Shown: positions 46,189 to 55,519 of the stretch, one piece after another
Layout: every line of letters begins with the position of its first letter
How positions within the stretch are numbered: the first letter of the stretch is position 1
Assembly (NCBI RefSeq): GCF_927798175.1
Contig: NZ_CAKMMP010000004.1
Location: 186,001-250,000, forward strand
Direction of reading: 5' to 3'
Source: Paenibacillus sp. JJ-223
Lineage (GTDB): Bacteria > Bacillota > Bacilli > Paenibacillales > Paenibacillaceae
Length of the DNA stretch: 64,000 nt
Notes under the pieces: generated by a model
The model's database searches: none
Seen by the model: the letters and a program-made list of their open reading frames with translations, nothing else
Told to the model about the DNA's origin: nothing
Translations under genes and position numbers: made by a program

Positions 46189-48229
46189 TGCCCATCGCCT
46201 CCGTCTGACTTCTCAGCGGGGGTTCTTCGTTTTGCACAAACACGTAATTGCCGCTAGGCAAGAGCTTTCTCGCCTTCACGTTGTCTCTGAGCGACAAATT
46301 CAAAATTTCCACAAGCATCCGCTTCAAATCAGGATCGAATACGGGACACATCAGCTCGATCCGGCGCTGCAGGTTGCGCGTCATCCAGTCGGCGCTGGAT
46401 ATATACACATCCGGATTCCGGTTATTTTCAAAGTAGAACAATCTGGAGTGTTCCAGGAACCGATCCACAATGCTGATGACGCGAATGTTTTCGCTCAATC
46501 CCTCGACGCCGGGACGCAGACAGCATACGCCTCGGACGATCAGATCAATCTGCACGCCGGCCTGGGAGGCCAAATAGAGCTCGTCGATCATATCCTGGTG
46601 CGACAGCGAGTTGATCTTGGCGATGATCCGTGCCGGACGCCCTTTTAGAGCATGCTCCTTCTCCCTGCGGATCAAAGCAAACAATTCATCTTTCATGCCG
46701 TCAGGTGCCACGCGGAAAGCTTTCATCGATTTGGGCCCGGAATATCCGGTAATCTCGTTGAACAACTCGGAGGCATCTTCCCCGATGACCGGGTTGGAGG
46801 TGAACAGCCCTACGTCCGTATATACTTTCGCCGTACTCTCGTTGTAATTCCCCGTCCCCACGTGCACGTAACGACGCAAGCCGTTTTGCTCCCTGCGCAC
46901 GACCAGAATGATCTTGGCATGGGTTTTCAAACCGACAAGCCCGTACACGACGTGGCAGCCTGCCTTCTCCAACTTGCGGGCCCAGGCAATGTTCCGCTCC
47001 TCATCGAAGCGTGCCTTCAGTTCAACCACGACCGTCACCTGTTTGCCGCTCTCTGCAGCATGGGCCAAGGCCGGAATCAGGCGAGAATCGCCGTTTACCC
47101 GGTACAGCGTCATCTTGATCGCCATCACTCTTGGATCTTCCGATGCTTCAACGACGAAGTCGGTGACCGGTTCGAACGACTCGTACGGGTGATATACCAG
47201 CACATCCCGTTTGCGCAGCAACTCGAAATGACTCTCCCGCGGCAAAAATTCCGGCGGATAGATCGGCTGCACGGGACTATACTTCAGATGGCTAAAGCCC
47301 TCAATGCTGTCCACGAACCCCGAGAGGAAGCTGAGATCGAGCGGTCCATCGATTTCAAATACCGGGTCCTCGATCTCAAACTCCTCCTGCAGCTCGGCCA
47401 ATGCGTCCGGCCGGAAATCCGTGCAGATTTCGAGTCGGACGGGTGCCCCCCGGCGTCTGCGCCGCAATTCTTTCTCAATCGCTTCGAGCAGATCCTCAGC
47501 TTCTTCTTCATTAATGGAAAGATCCGCGTTGCGGGTGACCCGGAACTCTTGCACTGCCAGCGGAATGAACCCGCTGAACAGCGTCGTCATATGATGCTTG
47601 ATCAGATCTTCGATCAGAATGAACGTTTTCTTTTTGCTGTTTGCACGCAGCGGCACTTGAATGACCCTCGGCAGATTGGAAGGAACCTGAATAATCGCGA
47701 ATAAGGGCTCGCCCTCACTCTCCTCTTCCTTCTGAAGAAGCACCGACAAATACACCGATTTATGATGCACCAGCGGGAATGGACGGCTTTGGTCCACTGC
47801 CATTGGGGTTAACACTGGAAAAATGATGTCATGATAATATTGATCCATGGCGCGCTGCTGCGTCACATTCAAGTCATCATATTCCTGAAGAACGACGCCT
47901 TTTTTGGCAAGCAGACGAATCAATTCACGATAGGTTTTGTATTGTTCGGATACCATTCCACCAATGCGCTTGATCAATCGCCGATACAGACCGGAAGGCG
48001 TATACCCCGTAAAATCCTTTTGCGTAAACCCGGCCTTGATCTTTTCCTTCGTTTCCGCTACCCTGACACTCATGAACTCGTCCAGGTTGCTGGCGACGAT
48101 CCCCAAAAACCTCAATCGTTCCAGTAAAGGCGTTTCAGGATCCTGTGCCTCCTGCAGCACGCGCCGATTAAACTCGACCCAGCTTAAATCGCGGTTTACA
48201 TAATTGCCTGTTTTGATATCTCTTTGCAT
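46148..48229 (-). CDS. ppk: Polyphosphate kinase 1
   Basis: Reversibly transfers ATP gamma-phosphate to polyphosphate at the membrane. 693 residues with N, H, C1 and C2 domains; conserved LDEFMSVRVA in the N/H part, ARFDEERNIAWARKLEKAG, THAKIILVVRRE with the autophosphorylated histidine, and HVGTGNYN in C1/C2. The ATG at 48229 follows CGGAGG (6-base spacing); the frame remains open to 48262. Confidence 0.96.
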   Translation of the reverse strand: MQRDIKTGNYVNRDLSWVEFNRRVLQEAQDPETPLLERLRFLGIVASNLDEFMSVRVAETKEKIKAGFTQKDFTGYTPSGLYRRLIKRIGGMVSEQYKTYRELIRLLAKKGVVLQEYDDLNVTQQRAMDQYYHDIIFPVLTPMAVDQSRPFPLVHHKSVYLSVLLQKEEESEGEPLFAIIQVPSNLPRVIQVPLRANSKKKTFILIEDLIKHHMTTLFSGFIPLAVQEFRVTRNADLSINEEEAEDLLEAIEKELRRRRRGAPVRLEICTDFRPDALAELQEEFEIEDPVFEIDGPLDLSFLSGFVDSIEGFSHLKYSPVQPIYPPEFLPRESHFELLRKRDVLVYHPYESFEPVTDFVVEASEDPRVMAIKMTLYRVNGDSRLIPALAHAAESGKQVTVVVELKARFDEERNIAWARKLEKAGCHVVYGLVGLKTHAKIILVVRREQNGLRRYVHVGTGNYNESTAKVYTDVGLFTSNPVIGEDASELFNEITGYSGPKSMKAFRVAPDGMKDELFALIRREKEHALKGRPARIIAKINSLSHQDMIDELYLASQAGVQIDLIVRGVCCLRPGVEGLSENIRVISIVDRFLEHSRLFYFENNRNPDVYISSADWMTRNLQRRIELMCPVFDPDLKRMLVEILNLSLRDNVKARKLLPSGNYVFVQNEEPPLRSQTEAMGIIPWKPEESNMLT

Positions 48230-48495
48230 GTCTGGCCTCCGAATGTGTTGCATATCCATCAATGTTACATGTACTTGTTATAATTGTACTATTCGTGATT
48301 GGCAGCAAGCGTCATCGCAGTGTAAAATCAGTGTAAAATTTACGTAAATCATACCGCATCTCGGTGACTTTTTCCATCCCTTTACAAAGGGAGGCAGACA
48401 AGGTAAAGTGATGTACAGAATCGCTTGAGCCGGCATTTTTTTGTTCGGAAATCCTCCGAATTCATATCGTATCTATATATAAGAAGGAGTTTAAC

Positions 48496-48723
48496 ATGAA
48501 ATCCAACAAACCCAGAACATTGCATAAAAATATAGAATTTTTCGCAGCCGCGCTTTCCCAGTGTACGGTAACGGCATGGCAGGAAGATCCCGCAGGCGTA
48601 TATTGCGAGGTGGGCCGCGGCATCGTGGAACGCATCAGCGACGAAAGCGTACGAATTCGCAACGACAACGGCACGAAGAGTCATTTTGCACGAGACATGA
48701 CGATGTTCCAGACCGAGAAATAA
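48496..48723 (+). CDS. Small soluble protein of unknown function
   Basis: 75 residues, hydrophilic, with the ATG behind AGAAGGAG (7 bases). Central VTAWQEDPAGVYCEVGRGIVERISDESVRIRN could fold as a small beta barrel. No known motif. No gene follows in the same transcript within 370 bases. Confidence 0.6.
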   Translation: MKSNKPRTLHKNIEFFAAALSQCTVTAWQEDPAGVYCEVGRGIVERISDESVRIRNDNGTKSHFARDMTMFQTEK

Positions 48724-48759
48724 AATTTTGCGCGATTGTAAAAAAAAAGCAAAAAAGTG

Positions 48760-48789
48760 CTGGCATTTTAAGCGCCCGTGATGTATACT
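48760..48789 (+). promoter_or_regulatory. Promoter of the candidate structured RNA
   Basis: CTGGCA, 18 bases, TATACT. The -10 box is good, the -35 moderate. Confidence 0.45.
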
Positions 48790-48795
48790 CGTCTC

Positions 48796-48956
48796 ACAAG
48801 GAAAGGAGGTGCGTCAACATTAGTTATTCCATGTTGAACGTGTCCCTTACCCGATTCAGCCGTTCAAATTAAGTTGAATGGTTGAAGGCGCGGGATACGG
48901 ATCAAGGCTTCACATAGCGCCACGGGTAGAAAGACCGTCTTCGGACGGTCTTTTTT
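48796..48956 (+). ncRNA. Candidate structured leader or small RNA with mini-ORF
   Basis: A ~160-base unit bounded by a promoter and a strong terminator. It holds an ideal GGAGGT ribosome site, then a 17-codon frame starting at ATT (48819-48872), a TTGAACG/CGTTCAA stem (48834-48840, 48861-48867), a GGCGC/GCGCC stem (48887-48891, 48917-48921) and the terminator. It does not match an Rfam class I can recall. Confidence 0.45.
48932..48956 (+). terminator. Terminator of the structured RNA
   Basis: AGACCGTC TTCG GACGGTCT, perfect 8-bp stem with stable tetraloop, then T6. Confidence 0.92.
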
Positions 48957-49046
48957 CATGTCCGAGAACGCGTGCCAGTGCAAGCTTGTTGCAAAAACAA
49001 CCAAAATATTGGAAATGGACCCTGTAGGCAGATGCCCCTAGGCAAC

Positions 49047-49052
49047 TATAAT
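49047..49052 (+). promoter_or_regulatory. -10 box of the GH53 gene
   Basis: TATAAT 42 bases before the GH53 ATG, behind the preceding terminator. No good -35 match at 17 bases, suggesting activator dependence. Confidence 0.45.
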
Positions 49053-49093
49053 GAGGGTGCAACTCATCCTAATATTCAGGGAGGAATATTTGA

Positions 49094-50143
49094 ATGCCGA
49101 GATTTGTAAGGGGTTACAAAATATCCATCATATTGGTCTTTGCTTTGCTGTTCACCTCGATCGGGCTGCCTGCCAGCCAGCATGCCGATGCAGCGCCAAG
49201 CTTTGCCAAAGGGGCCGACATCAGTTGGGTTCCGGGGATGGAAGCACAAGGGTATAAGTGGAAAGATAAAAACGGCGTGCAGCGCGACATTATCGATATC
49301 CTCAAAAACGACTATCAAATCAACTCGGTTCGTATCCGCGTTTTCGTGAATCCTTCGAATGATTACGGAAACGGGTACCTGAACAAAGATCGCGCCGCAG
49401 CGCTGGCCCAACGTGCCAAAAACGCAGGCATGAGCGTGATGCTCACCCTGCACTATAGCGATTCGTGGGCCGATCCGGGCCAGCAAACCAAACCTGCCGC
49501 GTGGAAAAACTACACGTTCCAGCAATTGATGGATGCCGTATGGAATTATACGCGCGAGGTCATGACGGCCATGCAGAGCAAAGGCGTGACACCCGACTGG
49601 GTGCAGATCGGAAACGAAACGAGCAATGGCATGCTGTGGGAAGACGGCAAAGCGTCGGTGAACATGAAAAACTACGCCTGGCTTGTCAATACCGGCCATA
49701 ATGCCGTCAAATCCATGAGCGCCAACACCAAAACGATCGTTCACCTCGCCGGCGGGGATGACAACGCCTTGTACGTCTGGAACATCGGCGGGCTGATCAG
49801 CAATGGCGCCAACTTCGATATGATCGCCATGTCCCTGTACCCATCCGCTTCCGGCTGGAATACTGCAGTAACCAATGCCGTGAACAACGCCAAAGACCTG
49901 ATCAACCGTTACGGCAAAGAAATCATCGTTTCCGAAATCGGCATGGACAACAATCAGCCTGCCGCAGGCAAAAGCTTCGTTGCCGCCATGAAAAACCAAT
50001 TCCGCAACCTTCCTAACGGCAAAGGCAAAGGGGTGTTTTATTGGGAGCCGCAAGCCACTCCGGGCTACAATGGCGGATACGGCAAGGGAGCATGGCAATC
50101 CAACATGATGCCGACCATCATGCTGGAAGGCTTCATTGACTAA
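49094..50143 (+). CDS. Secreted arabinogalactan endo-beta-1,4-galactanase (GH53)
   Basis: Cleaves beta-1,4-galactan of type I arabinogalactan (pectin side chains) outside the cell. The 349-residue protein has a signal peptide to about residue 34 (ADA-A), then a GH53 TIM barrel starting FAKGADISWV; acid/base E in IGNETSNGMLW and nucleophile E in IVSEIGMDN; the tail WEPQATPG is family-typical. AGGGAGG stands before the ATG. No galactoside transporter or beta-galactosidase of the gan type is nearby. Confidence 0.94.
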   Translation: MPRFVRGYKISIILVFALLFTSIGLPASQHADAAPSFAKGADISWVPGMEAQGYKWKDKNGVQRDIIDILKNDYQINSVRIRVFVNPSNDYGNGYLNKDRAAALAQRAKNAGMSVMLTLHYSDSWADPGQQTKPAAWKNYTFQQLMDAVWNYTREVMTAMQSKGVTPDWVQIGNETSNGMLWEDGKASVNMKNYAWLVNTGHNAVKSMSANTKTIVHLAGGDDNALYVWNIGGLISNGANFDMIAMSLYPSASGWNTAVTNAVNNAKDLINRYGKEIIVSEIGMDNNQPAAGKSFVAAMKNQFRNLPNGKGKGVFYWEPQATPGYNGGYGKGAWQSNMMPTIMLEGFID

Positions 50144-50177
50144 AAAGCAGATGCACCATATGTTTGATCTTTCGATG

Positions 50178-50223
50178 AATCAAACAGCCTTGGCTCGAAT
50201 ACCCGAACCAAGGCTGTTTGATT
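50178..50223. terminator. Bidirectional terminator after GH53
   Basis: Perfect 16-bp arms AATCAAACAGCCTTGG / CCAAGGCTGTTTGATT around a 14-base loop, between the convergent GH53 and NAD(P)H-binding genes. Confidence 0.92.
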
Positions 50224-50255
50224 ATATAAAGCTGGATGTACTTTACTACTTTACT

Positions 50256-50900
50256 TTACTTTACTTCGCCGACTACGGTGAAGCGCTCGTTAACATGTTT
50301 CGCATTCTCGATCTCATCCACCAGAGCGATTGCATAGTCAGCATAGCTGATATAGCTGTTGCCTTCGCTATTAACCATGATAACGTCATGGCCTGCCTGG
50401 TATTTGCCAGTGCGAGCGCCTTTCGGATTAAAGAAGCCTGCCGGGCTCAGAAACGTCCATTGGATGCCTGTGGAAGCTTGCAGATCCTGGAGGTTTTGCG
50501 TTTGGTTCGACGCGGTCGCTTTATATGCTTCCGGGAATCCCGGGGAATCGACAAGACGCTGCGTCTTGGACTCGTCCGTGAACAGGCTGCCCGCACCGCC
50601 GACAACGATCAACCGGGTGTTTGGCGCGCCTTTCAAAATTTGAATCAAGGCTTGTCCCACTTCTACATGCATATGCTCTTTGCCAGCAGGCGCACCAAAC
50701 GCGTTGACGATCACGTCAAAACGTTGGGCATCTTCGGAAGTCAGGCTGAACACATCCTTCTCCAATGCGTTCACGCTTTTGTCCTGCAGCTTGGATGCAT
50801 CACGCACGATTGCGGTGACTTCATGCCCTCTTGCTTTGGCTTCCTCCAAAATGAAGTTGCCGGCTTTGCCCGTTGCTCCGATAATTCCGATGATCATCAT
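50256..50900 (-). CDS. NAD(P)H-binding atypical SDR protein
   Basis: An atypical short-chain dehydrogenase (NmrA/YwnB-like): Rossmann motif GIIGATGKAGNFIL at the N-terminus, VGGAGSLF strand-loop and WTFLSPAGFF. 214 residues. Two adjacent ATGs (50900, 50897) follow AAAGGAG. The last codons fall in a short (TTTAC)n repeat at 50250-50268. Substrate unknown. Confidence 0.88.
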   Translation of the reverse strand: MMIIGIIGATGKAGNFILEEAKARGHEVTAIVRDASKLQDKSVNALEKDVFSLTSEDAQRFDVIVNAFGAPAGKEHMHVEVGQALIQILKGAPNTRLIVVGGAGSLFTDESKTQRLVDSPGFPEAYKATASNQTQNLQDLQASTGIQWTFLSPAGFFNPKGARTGKYQAGHDVIMVNSEGNSYISYADYAIALVDEIENAKHVNERFTVVGEVK

Positions 50901-51006
50901 GATCTCTCCTTTAACGTTTGGGATGGAATATACTAATCATATTATGTTCAAACTTCATAATGTAACTATATCGGTTACAACAATATTTGTCAACCGACAG
51001 GCACAA

Positions 51007-51044
51007 AGAACCTCTGCTCACCCTGACGATGAGCAAAGGTTCTT
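51007..51044 (-). terminator. Terminator of the starch hydrolase gene
   Basis: AAGAACCT / AGGTTCTT outer arms and GCTCA/TGAGC inner arms, about 65 bases past the stop, followed on the minus strand by TTCTTTG. Confidence 0.75.
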
Positions 51045-51108
51045 ACTTGATATAGCGTCTTGAAGTCAAAAACGGCTCGTTTATCAAAACGCTGCTTCTT
51101 TACCGCTT

Positions 51109-54100
51109 CTACGCACTCTTCCGGCTGTGCAAACGCCATACCTCTGTTTGATCTGCCAAAGCCAAGGGATTCTCGAACGGGATCGTCCCGTAAGCCGTCT
51201 GTGCTCCGGACGGCACACCCGGAGTAATGTTCCCCGAATGGTAGGTACTATTGCCAAGCGGGAACATATAGTTTTTCCCACCATTGTTGTCCCATGTGCC
51301 GCTGCCGTTGTTGAACACGGCCTCCAATCCCGATGCGGCTCCTACGTCAATCGTGATTTTATAGTAACCGGGAACCTCCGCCTCCGTCATGGCTACGCCG
51401 GGAGGTGTCGTCCACGTCCCTCCTGCAGGGCGATAATGAATATTTGGATTCGCGTATCCTTGCTTATAATAGATGGTTACGCTATTGCCCTGCGGAGCTT
51501 CATCCGTCGTAACGCCCTGTTCTTCGCTGGCTTCCGAACGATTGGAGGCAGCATCATAGGCAATCACCTTATATCGGTACGTCGTTGAAGGTTGCAGCCC
51601 TTGATCGGTGTAACTGGTCGCTTCGCTGCTCCCTACCTTCGTTCCGTCACGAAAAATCTCATAACCGACCACGCCGACATTGTCCGTCGACGCATTCCAT
51701 GACAGCGTCACGGAATGGGGCGTGGTAGAGGCAGCTGCGAGCCCTGTCGGCACGCTTGGCGCTGTCGCGTCCACCTGAGGGGCACCGGGCGTTATTTTGC
51801 CATTGCTGTATGTGCTTGTGCCTAAGGGGAACATGTAGTTTTTCCCGCCATTGTTGTCCCATGTGCCGCTGCCAGTGTTAAATACGGCCTCCAGTCCGTC
51901 CGCCGAGCCTACATCGATGGTCATTTTGTTATAGCCGGTGATTTCGGCCGCAGCCATTTGCACGCCGGGAGGAGACGTCCATGTTCCGCCAGCAGGGCGA
52001 TAATGAATGTATGGAGTGGCATATCCCTGCTTGTAATAAACCGTAACCACGTTTTCATCCTCCGTCTGGGCCGTTACCGGTAAACTGACGGGAGACTTGT
52101 TGCCGGCAGCATCGACGGCCTGAATCGTATAGGTGTAACTGGTTGCCGGCGAAAGCGCAGCATCCATAAACGAAGTGCTTGCGCTATCTCCCATTTTAAT
52201 TCCATCACGGTAAATGTCGTAACGGGCCACGCCGTAATTGTCGCTGCTGGCGTCCCATTCCAGCGCTACGGACGATGCGGTAACAGCCTTCACCGTCACG
52301 TTGGCAGGAGCGGTTGGCGGCTGCGTGTCGGCTTCCAACGTTCTCACTTTTAACGGTTTGCTTGATTCCGAGCTGTTATTGGCCTTGTCTATGGCCTTCA
52401 CGGTGTACTCATAATCCGTTTCGGGCGTGAGACCGGTGTCGGTAAAGCTCGCAGTTCCGGAACTGCCGGCCTTGATCCCGTCACGGAAAATATCGTATGA
52501 CTCCACGCCGACGTCATCTTCGGCCACTTCCCACTCCAAAATAATGCTGCGATCCGTAACCCGGGACGCGTGAATCCCTGTTGGTGCAGCCGGCGGCGTC
52601 GTGTCCACGACAAGGAAAGGATGTGTGCCCTCGATATTTCCTGCGGCATCCTCCACGATTTTCCCGGCAGCGTTCTTGCTGTACTTGCCTGTGCCGACGT
52701 AAACGGTCTGAATCTCGCTGCGCGTCACGTTTCCGTTCTCATCCACGGCTTCGACGTAATAGTCCACCAGTTGATCCCGGAACTCGTTAAAATACGTGTA
52801 GTACAGGTCGCCGATTTCTTGTGCAGGCACTCGCTTGAACATATCGGTGCTGCTCGGCTGCCAGGCAACGCCGTTGATATCCGGTTGTAGATCCCGCTTG
52901 TTCATCGGGTATTCCGTCCACCCGCTGACTTTGTCCGGATCGATGTTCGGCACGCCTTCGGCTTGAAGTCCCGCCGGATCGTATACGCGGAACGTATTAT
53001 CCCGGGCATCCGCCTCTTTGTCCCGATGCGTGCGTACCTTTACCTTGATATCCTGGATTCCGCTGACATCATAAGCGTACGTATAGATGCCGAACGTATT
53101 GTCAAAATAGTGCAGCGTCCATCCTTCGGCTTTGCTGACGTTTGCGCTGCCCGGGTTATACGGATAACGCTGCGGCCACCAGACCGAAGGGCCGGTTCGA
53201 TCCTCCGCCAGCTGGCTGTTCACATAGGGCTTGGAAAAAAACAGCGACTGGTTGAAGGAGAGCGTCGGTTTCACGCCGTCATCGACATTTTCGTCGTAAT
53301 ATCCGAAACCGGAATCCAGCGCGGGCAGCAGAAAATACCAGCTCAGTTCGGCAGGATTGGCACCGCCGCTGTAATCGTTGGCCGGGTCTCCTTTGACCGG
53401 ATATGCCATCATCCATGGATTCAACTGATTGCCCTCATACGTAATTTCGTGATCAAGCGCCGTCGTTGGCTGCCAATGGTTGGGGTGGCTGTCAAGCCAT
53501 ATCTGTTCCGCGGTTTTGGCGTAATTGAGGGCAGCCTGCTCCAGAGCGAAGTTACGCTCCAGATAGTGGTATCCATATTCGAACGACACCGTCATGCCTT
53601 CTTCCACGCCGTCCAGATTCTTTTTAGGCTTCAGATCAAGGCCTGTGGCTTGATTAAAAGCATCAAACTGACCCTTCCAAATACCAAACGGTAGACGCCA
53701 GTGATACCAGGTCGGATCAGAGGACGAGTCTCGCGTATCAATCCATGAGCCGTCCTGAACATGAACTACGTCTTCCTCGTCAGGCGTATTTGTGCGCAAA
53801 TACTCGTTAATGCTCTCTCCCTTCACGCCAGACTGCGCATAGGTCACGTTAGCCGCGTTTCTCCATGTTTCCTCGGAGCCTGCGCGTCCCGAAGAGTTGT
53901 CTCCGTCATGGGCGATGACAAAGAACTGCTTCTGGTCGACCAAACCTTCGAACGGTTTAAACGCATCCGCCTTGGCCGATCCTTGATATCCTTCTTCCCA
54001 CGACTCGGCCTGGGCAACGGGAATGCCTACGACTCGGCTCTCCTCACCCGTCTCCGGATTGACATGCCGAACCCAATGCGGCGTGGAAGCAAACGGATAT

Positions 54101-55011
54101 TTGTTGTAGACCACCTGCTTTTCGTTAAACATAGGCGAGGATACCCAAGACCCAACGTCGCTGGTGTTCTGCAGATCGGCCCGGTTCGGTGGCGAGATCA
54201 TCGTATCTTTGCCGGGATCGTTCAACAGCGGGTAATCCTTCAATGTACGGGAGAAATGGTTGTTGCCGATAACCGACCACTCGATGCCGAGTTTGTCGAG
54301 CACCGGGATGATCCGTTCCGAGAAGCCAAGCTCGGTCGGGAAAAATCCTTTCGAGGATTTAAACGAATCCCCCAGAAAGAAAGGCTGTGCCATCACTGCA
54401 TTCTGGTAAATCAAATCCTTGAGCAAATATTCGTTGCCCGCCAGCGGTCCCATCGAATGGTGCCCGGAGAAATGAACGAGGTCCATCGTTCGCTCCCCGT
54501 TGGTTGTTTTGAGATTGTTGTATGCATTTTTCCAGGGAGCGCCCCAATTCACATTGTTGTAACCGTTTACATTATTGGTGTACATAAAACTGTTCACGTT
54601 ATTGAGCAGCGACCCTGACATGGTAACCTGCATGCCCGCGGCAGGATGAAGGTTTTTCAAGTCGCTTGCCACCTGCCAGGGCCAGGACAAGTAAGCTCCC
54701 GTTTTGGCATGGTGCGTGTAATAAGCTACCAGATCATCATGCGGCATGGGTGCTCCACTGGGCAAATGATACGGATAATTGGCTGGAGGATTGTTTTTCA
54801 AGTCGACGACCTGCCCGTCATACGTATAACGGATGGGAGAACCCACCGGGGCCGAATGGTATGTGGACGTGTCATAGTAAGCCCAGAAATTCGGCATATG
54901 ATTGTGATATACGTGGGTTGCGGATATTTCAGCGAAAACAGCCGATGTCTGTATTGTAAATACAAGCGGTAATGTCATAAGAATGGCACCAAGCTTGCGT
55001 ACAAACTTCAT
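51109..55011 (-). CDS. Secreted multidomain starch hydrolase (GH119/GH57-like, FnIII, CBM25)
   Basis: A 1300-residue exo-protein. Signal peptide to about residue 28 (VFA-E). Catalytic region (about 30-790) opens with ATHVYHNHMPNFWAYYD, like the first conserved GH57/GH119 motif, and recalls alpha-amylase IgtZ of Bacillus circulans (GH119). Then FnIII (about 803-893), FnIII (897-985), CBM25 (990-1075), FnIII (1080-1168), CBM25 (1178-1265), and a short basic tail. The two CBM25 modules (YYKQGYA, HYRPAGGTWT, MFPLG) are near-identical, pointing to tandem duplication. Upstream are two LacI-type palindromes. Starch binding is firm; the family number is from recall. Confidence 0.85.
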   Translation of the reverse strand: MKFVRKLGAILMTLPLVFTIQTSAVFAEISATHVYHNHMPNFWAYYDTSTYHSAPVGSPIRYTYDGQVVDLKNNPPANYPYHLPSGAPMPHDDLVAYYTHHAKTGAYLSWPWQVASDLKNLHPAAGMQVTMSGSLLNNVNSFMYTNNVNGYNNVNWGAPWKNAYNNLKTTNGERTMDLVHFSGHHSMGPLAGNEYLLKDLIYQNAVMAQPFFLGDSFKSSKGFFPTELGFSERIIPVLDKLGIEWSVIGNNHFSRTLKDYPLLNDPGKDTMISPPNRADLQNTSDVGSWVSSPMFNEKQVVYNKYPFASTPHWVRHVNPETGEESRVVGIPVAQAESWEEGYQGSAKADAFKPFEGLVDQKQFFVIAHDGDNSSGRAGSEETWRNAANVTYAQSGVKGESINEYLRTNTPDEEDVVHVQDGSWIDTRDSSSDPTWYHWRLPFGIWKGQFDAFNQATGLDLKPKKNLDGVEEGMTVSFEYGYHYLERNFALEQAALNYAKTAEQIWLDSHPNHWQPTTALDHEITYEGNQLNPWMMAYPVKGDPANDYSGGANPAELSWYFLLPALDSGFGYYDENVDDGVKPTLSFNQSLFFSKPYVNSQLAEDRTGPSVWWPQRYPYNPGSANVSKAEGWTLHYFDNTFGIYTYAYDVSGIQDIKVKVRTHRDKEADARDNTFRVYDPAGLQAEGVPNIDPDKVSGWTEYPMNKRDLQPDINGVAWQPSSTDMFKRVPAQEIGDLYYTYFNEFRDQLVDYYVEAVDENGNVTRSEIQTVYVGTGKYSKNAAGKIVEDAAGNIEGTHPFLVVDTTPPAAPTGIHASRVTDRSIILEWEVAEDDVGVESYDIFRDGIKAGSSGTASFTDTGLTPETDYEYTVKAIDKANNSSESSKPLKVRTLEADTQPPTAPANVTVKAVTASSVALEWDASSDNYGVARYDIYRDGIKMGDSASTSFMDAALSPATSYTYTIQAVDAAGNKSPVSLPVTAQTEDENVVTVYYKQGYATPYIHYRPAGGTWTSPPGVQMAAAEITGYNKMTIDVGSADGLEAVFNTGSGTWDNNGGKNYMFPLGTSTYSNGKITPGAPQVDATAPSVPTGLAAASTTPHSVTLSWNASTDNVGVVGYEIFRDGTKVGSSEATSYTDQGLQPSTTYRYKVIAYDAASNRSEASEEQGVTTDEAPQGNSVTIYYKQGYANPNIHYRPAGGTWTTPPGVAMTEAEVPGYYKITIDVGAASGLEAVFNNGSGTWDNNGGKNYMFPLGNSTYHSGNITPGVPSGAQTAYGTIPFENPLALADQTEVWRLHSRKSA

Positions 55012-55250
55012 GTTTTACCTCCCTTGATCTGATCCTTTGCAAAATTCACCCTAAACAGTCCTACAGTCGGCATATGCATGATATGCCTTTGCGGTCAGGT
55101 CATTATTCCCTTGCTCCATAACCGTTCTGTTCCATCTTCCCTCCTTTCTGTCGATCCCCGCAATCCGTGCCAATGGAGCTAGGTCGCCTTTTGCAATCAC
55201 GGTTCATCCTTCATAAGAAATGCGATGATCTTTTTCCTTTTTTGTTATTG

Positions 55251-55264
55251 CGCAAACGTTTGTT
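55251..55264. promoter_or_regulatory. LacI-family operator-like site 1
   Basis: Core GCAAACGTTTGT, about 240 bases upstream of the starch hydrolase start. Same core as site 2 at 55349. Confidence 0.55.
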
Positions 55265-55348
55265 CAAATTTTAATGAATATTTCGTGCAATCAACCTGCT
55301 TGAACCAAGGAATTCTAAAGTAATCGCACATTTCAAACCCCTTACTAT

Positions 55349-55362
55349 TGCAAACGTTTGCA
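55349..55362. promoter_or_regulatory. LacI-family operator-like site 2
   Basis: TGCAAACGTTTGCA, a perfect 14-base palindrome with central CG as in LacI/MalR-type operators. 98 bases from site 1, a spacing that permits looping. The remaining 55012-55470 gap shows no gene. Confidence 0.65.
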
Positions 55363-55470
55363 CAAAGACTATACCTTTGAATGGAACGAAATGTCAATCA
55401 TTCATTTTCTGCGTCGTCCTCTATTTGATGATGCAGTTAGGGGATGAGACAAGCCAAAACAAACGTTAGC

Positions 55471-55501
55471 AAAAAGGACCAGCCAATAATCTGGCTGATC
55501 C
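55471..55501 (-). terminator. Terminator of the MoxR-VWA operon
   Basis: Minus strand GGATCAGCCA / TGGCTGGTCC with a 6-base loop and T5, 19 bases past the VWA gene stop. Confidence 0.88.
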
Positions 55502-55519
55502 AATCATGCACCATCCCGC

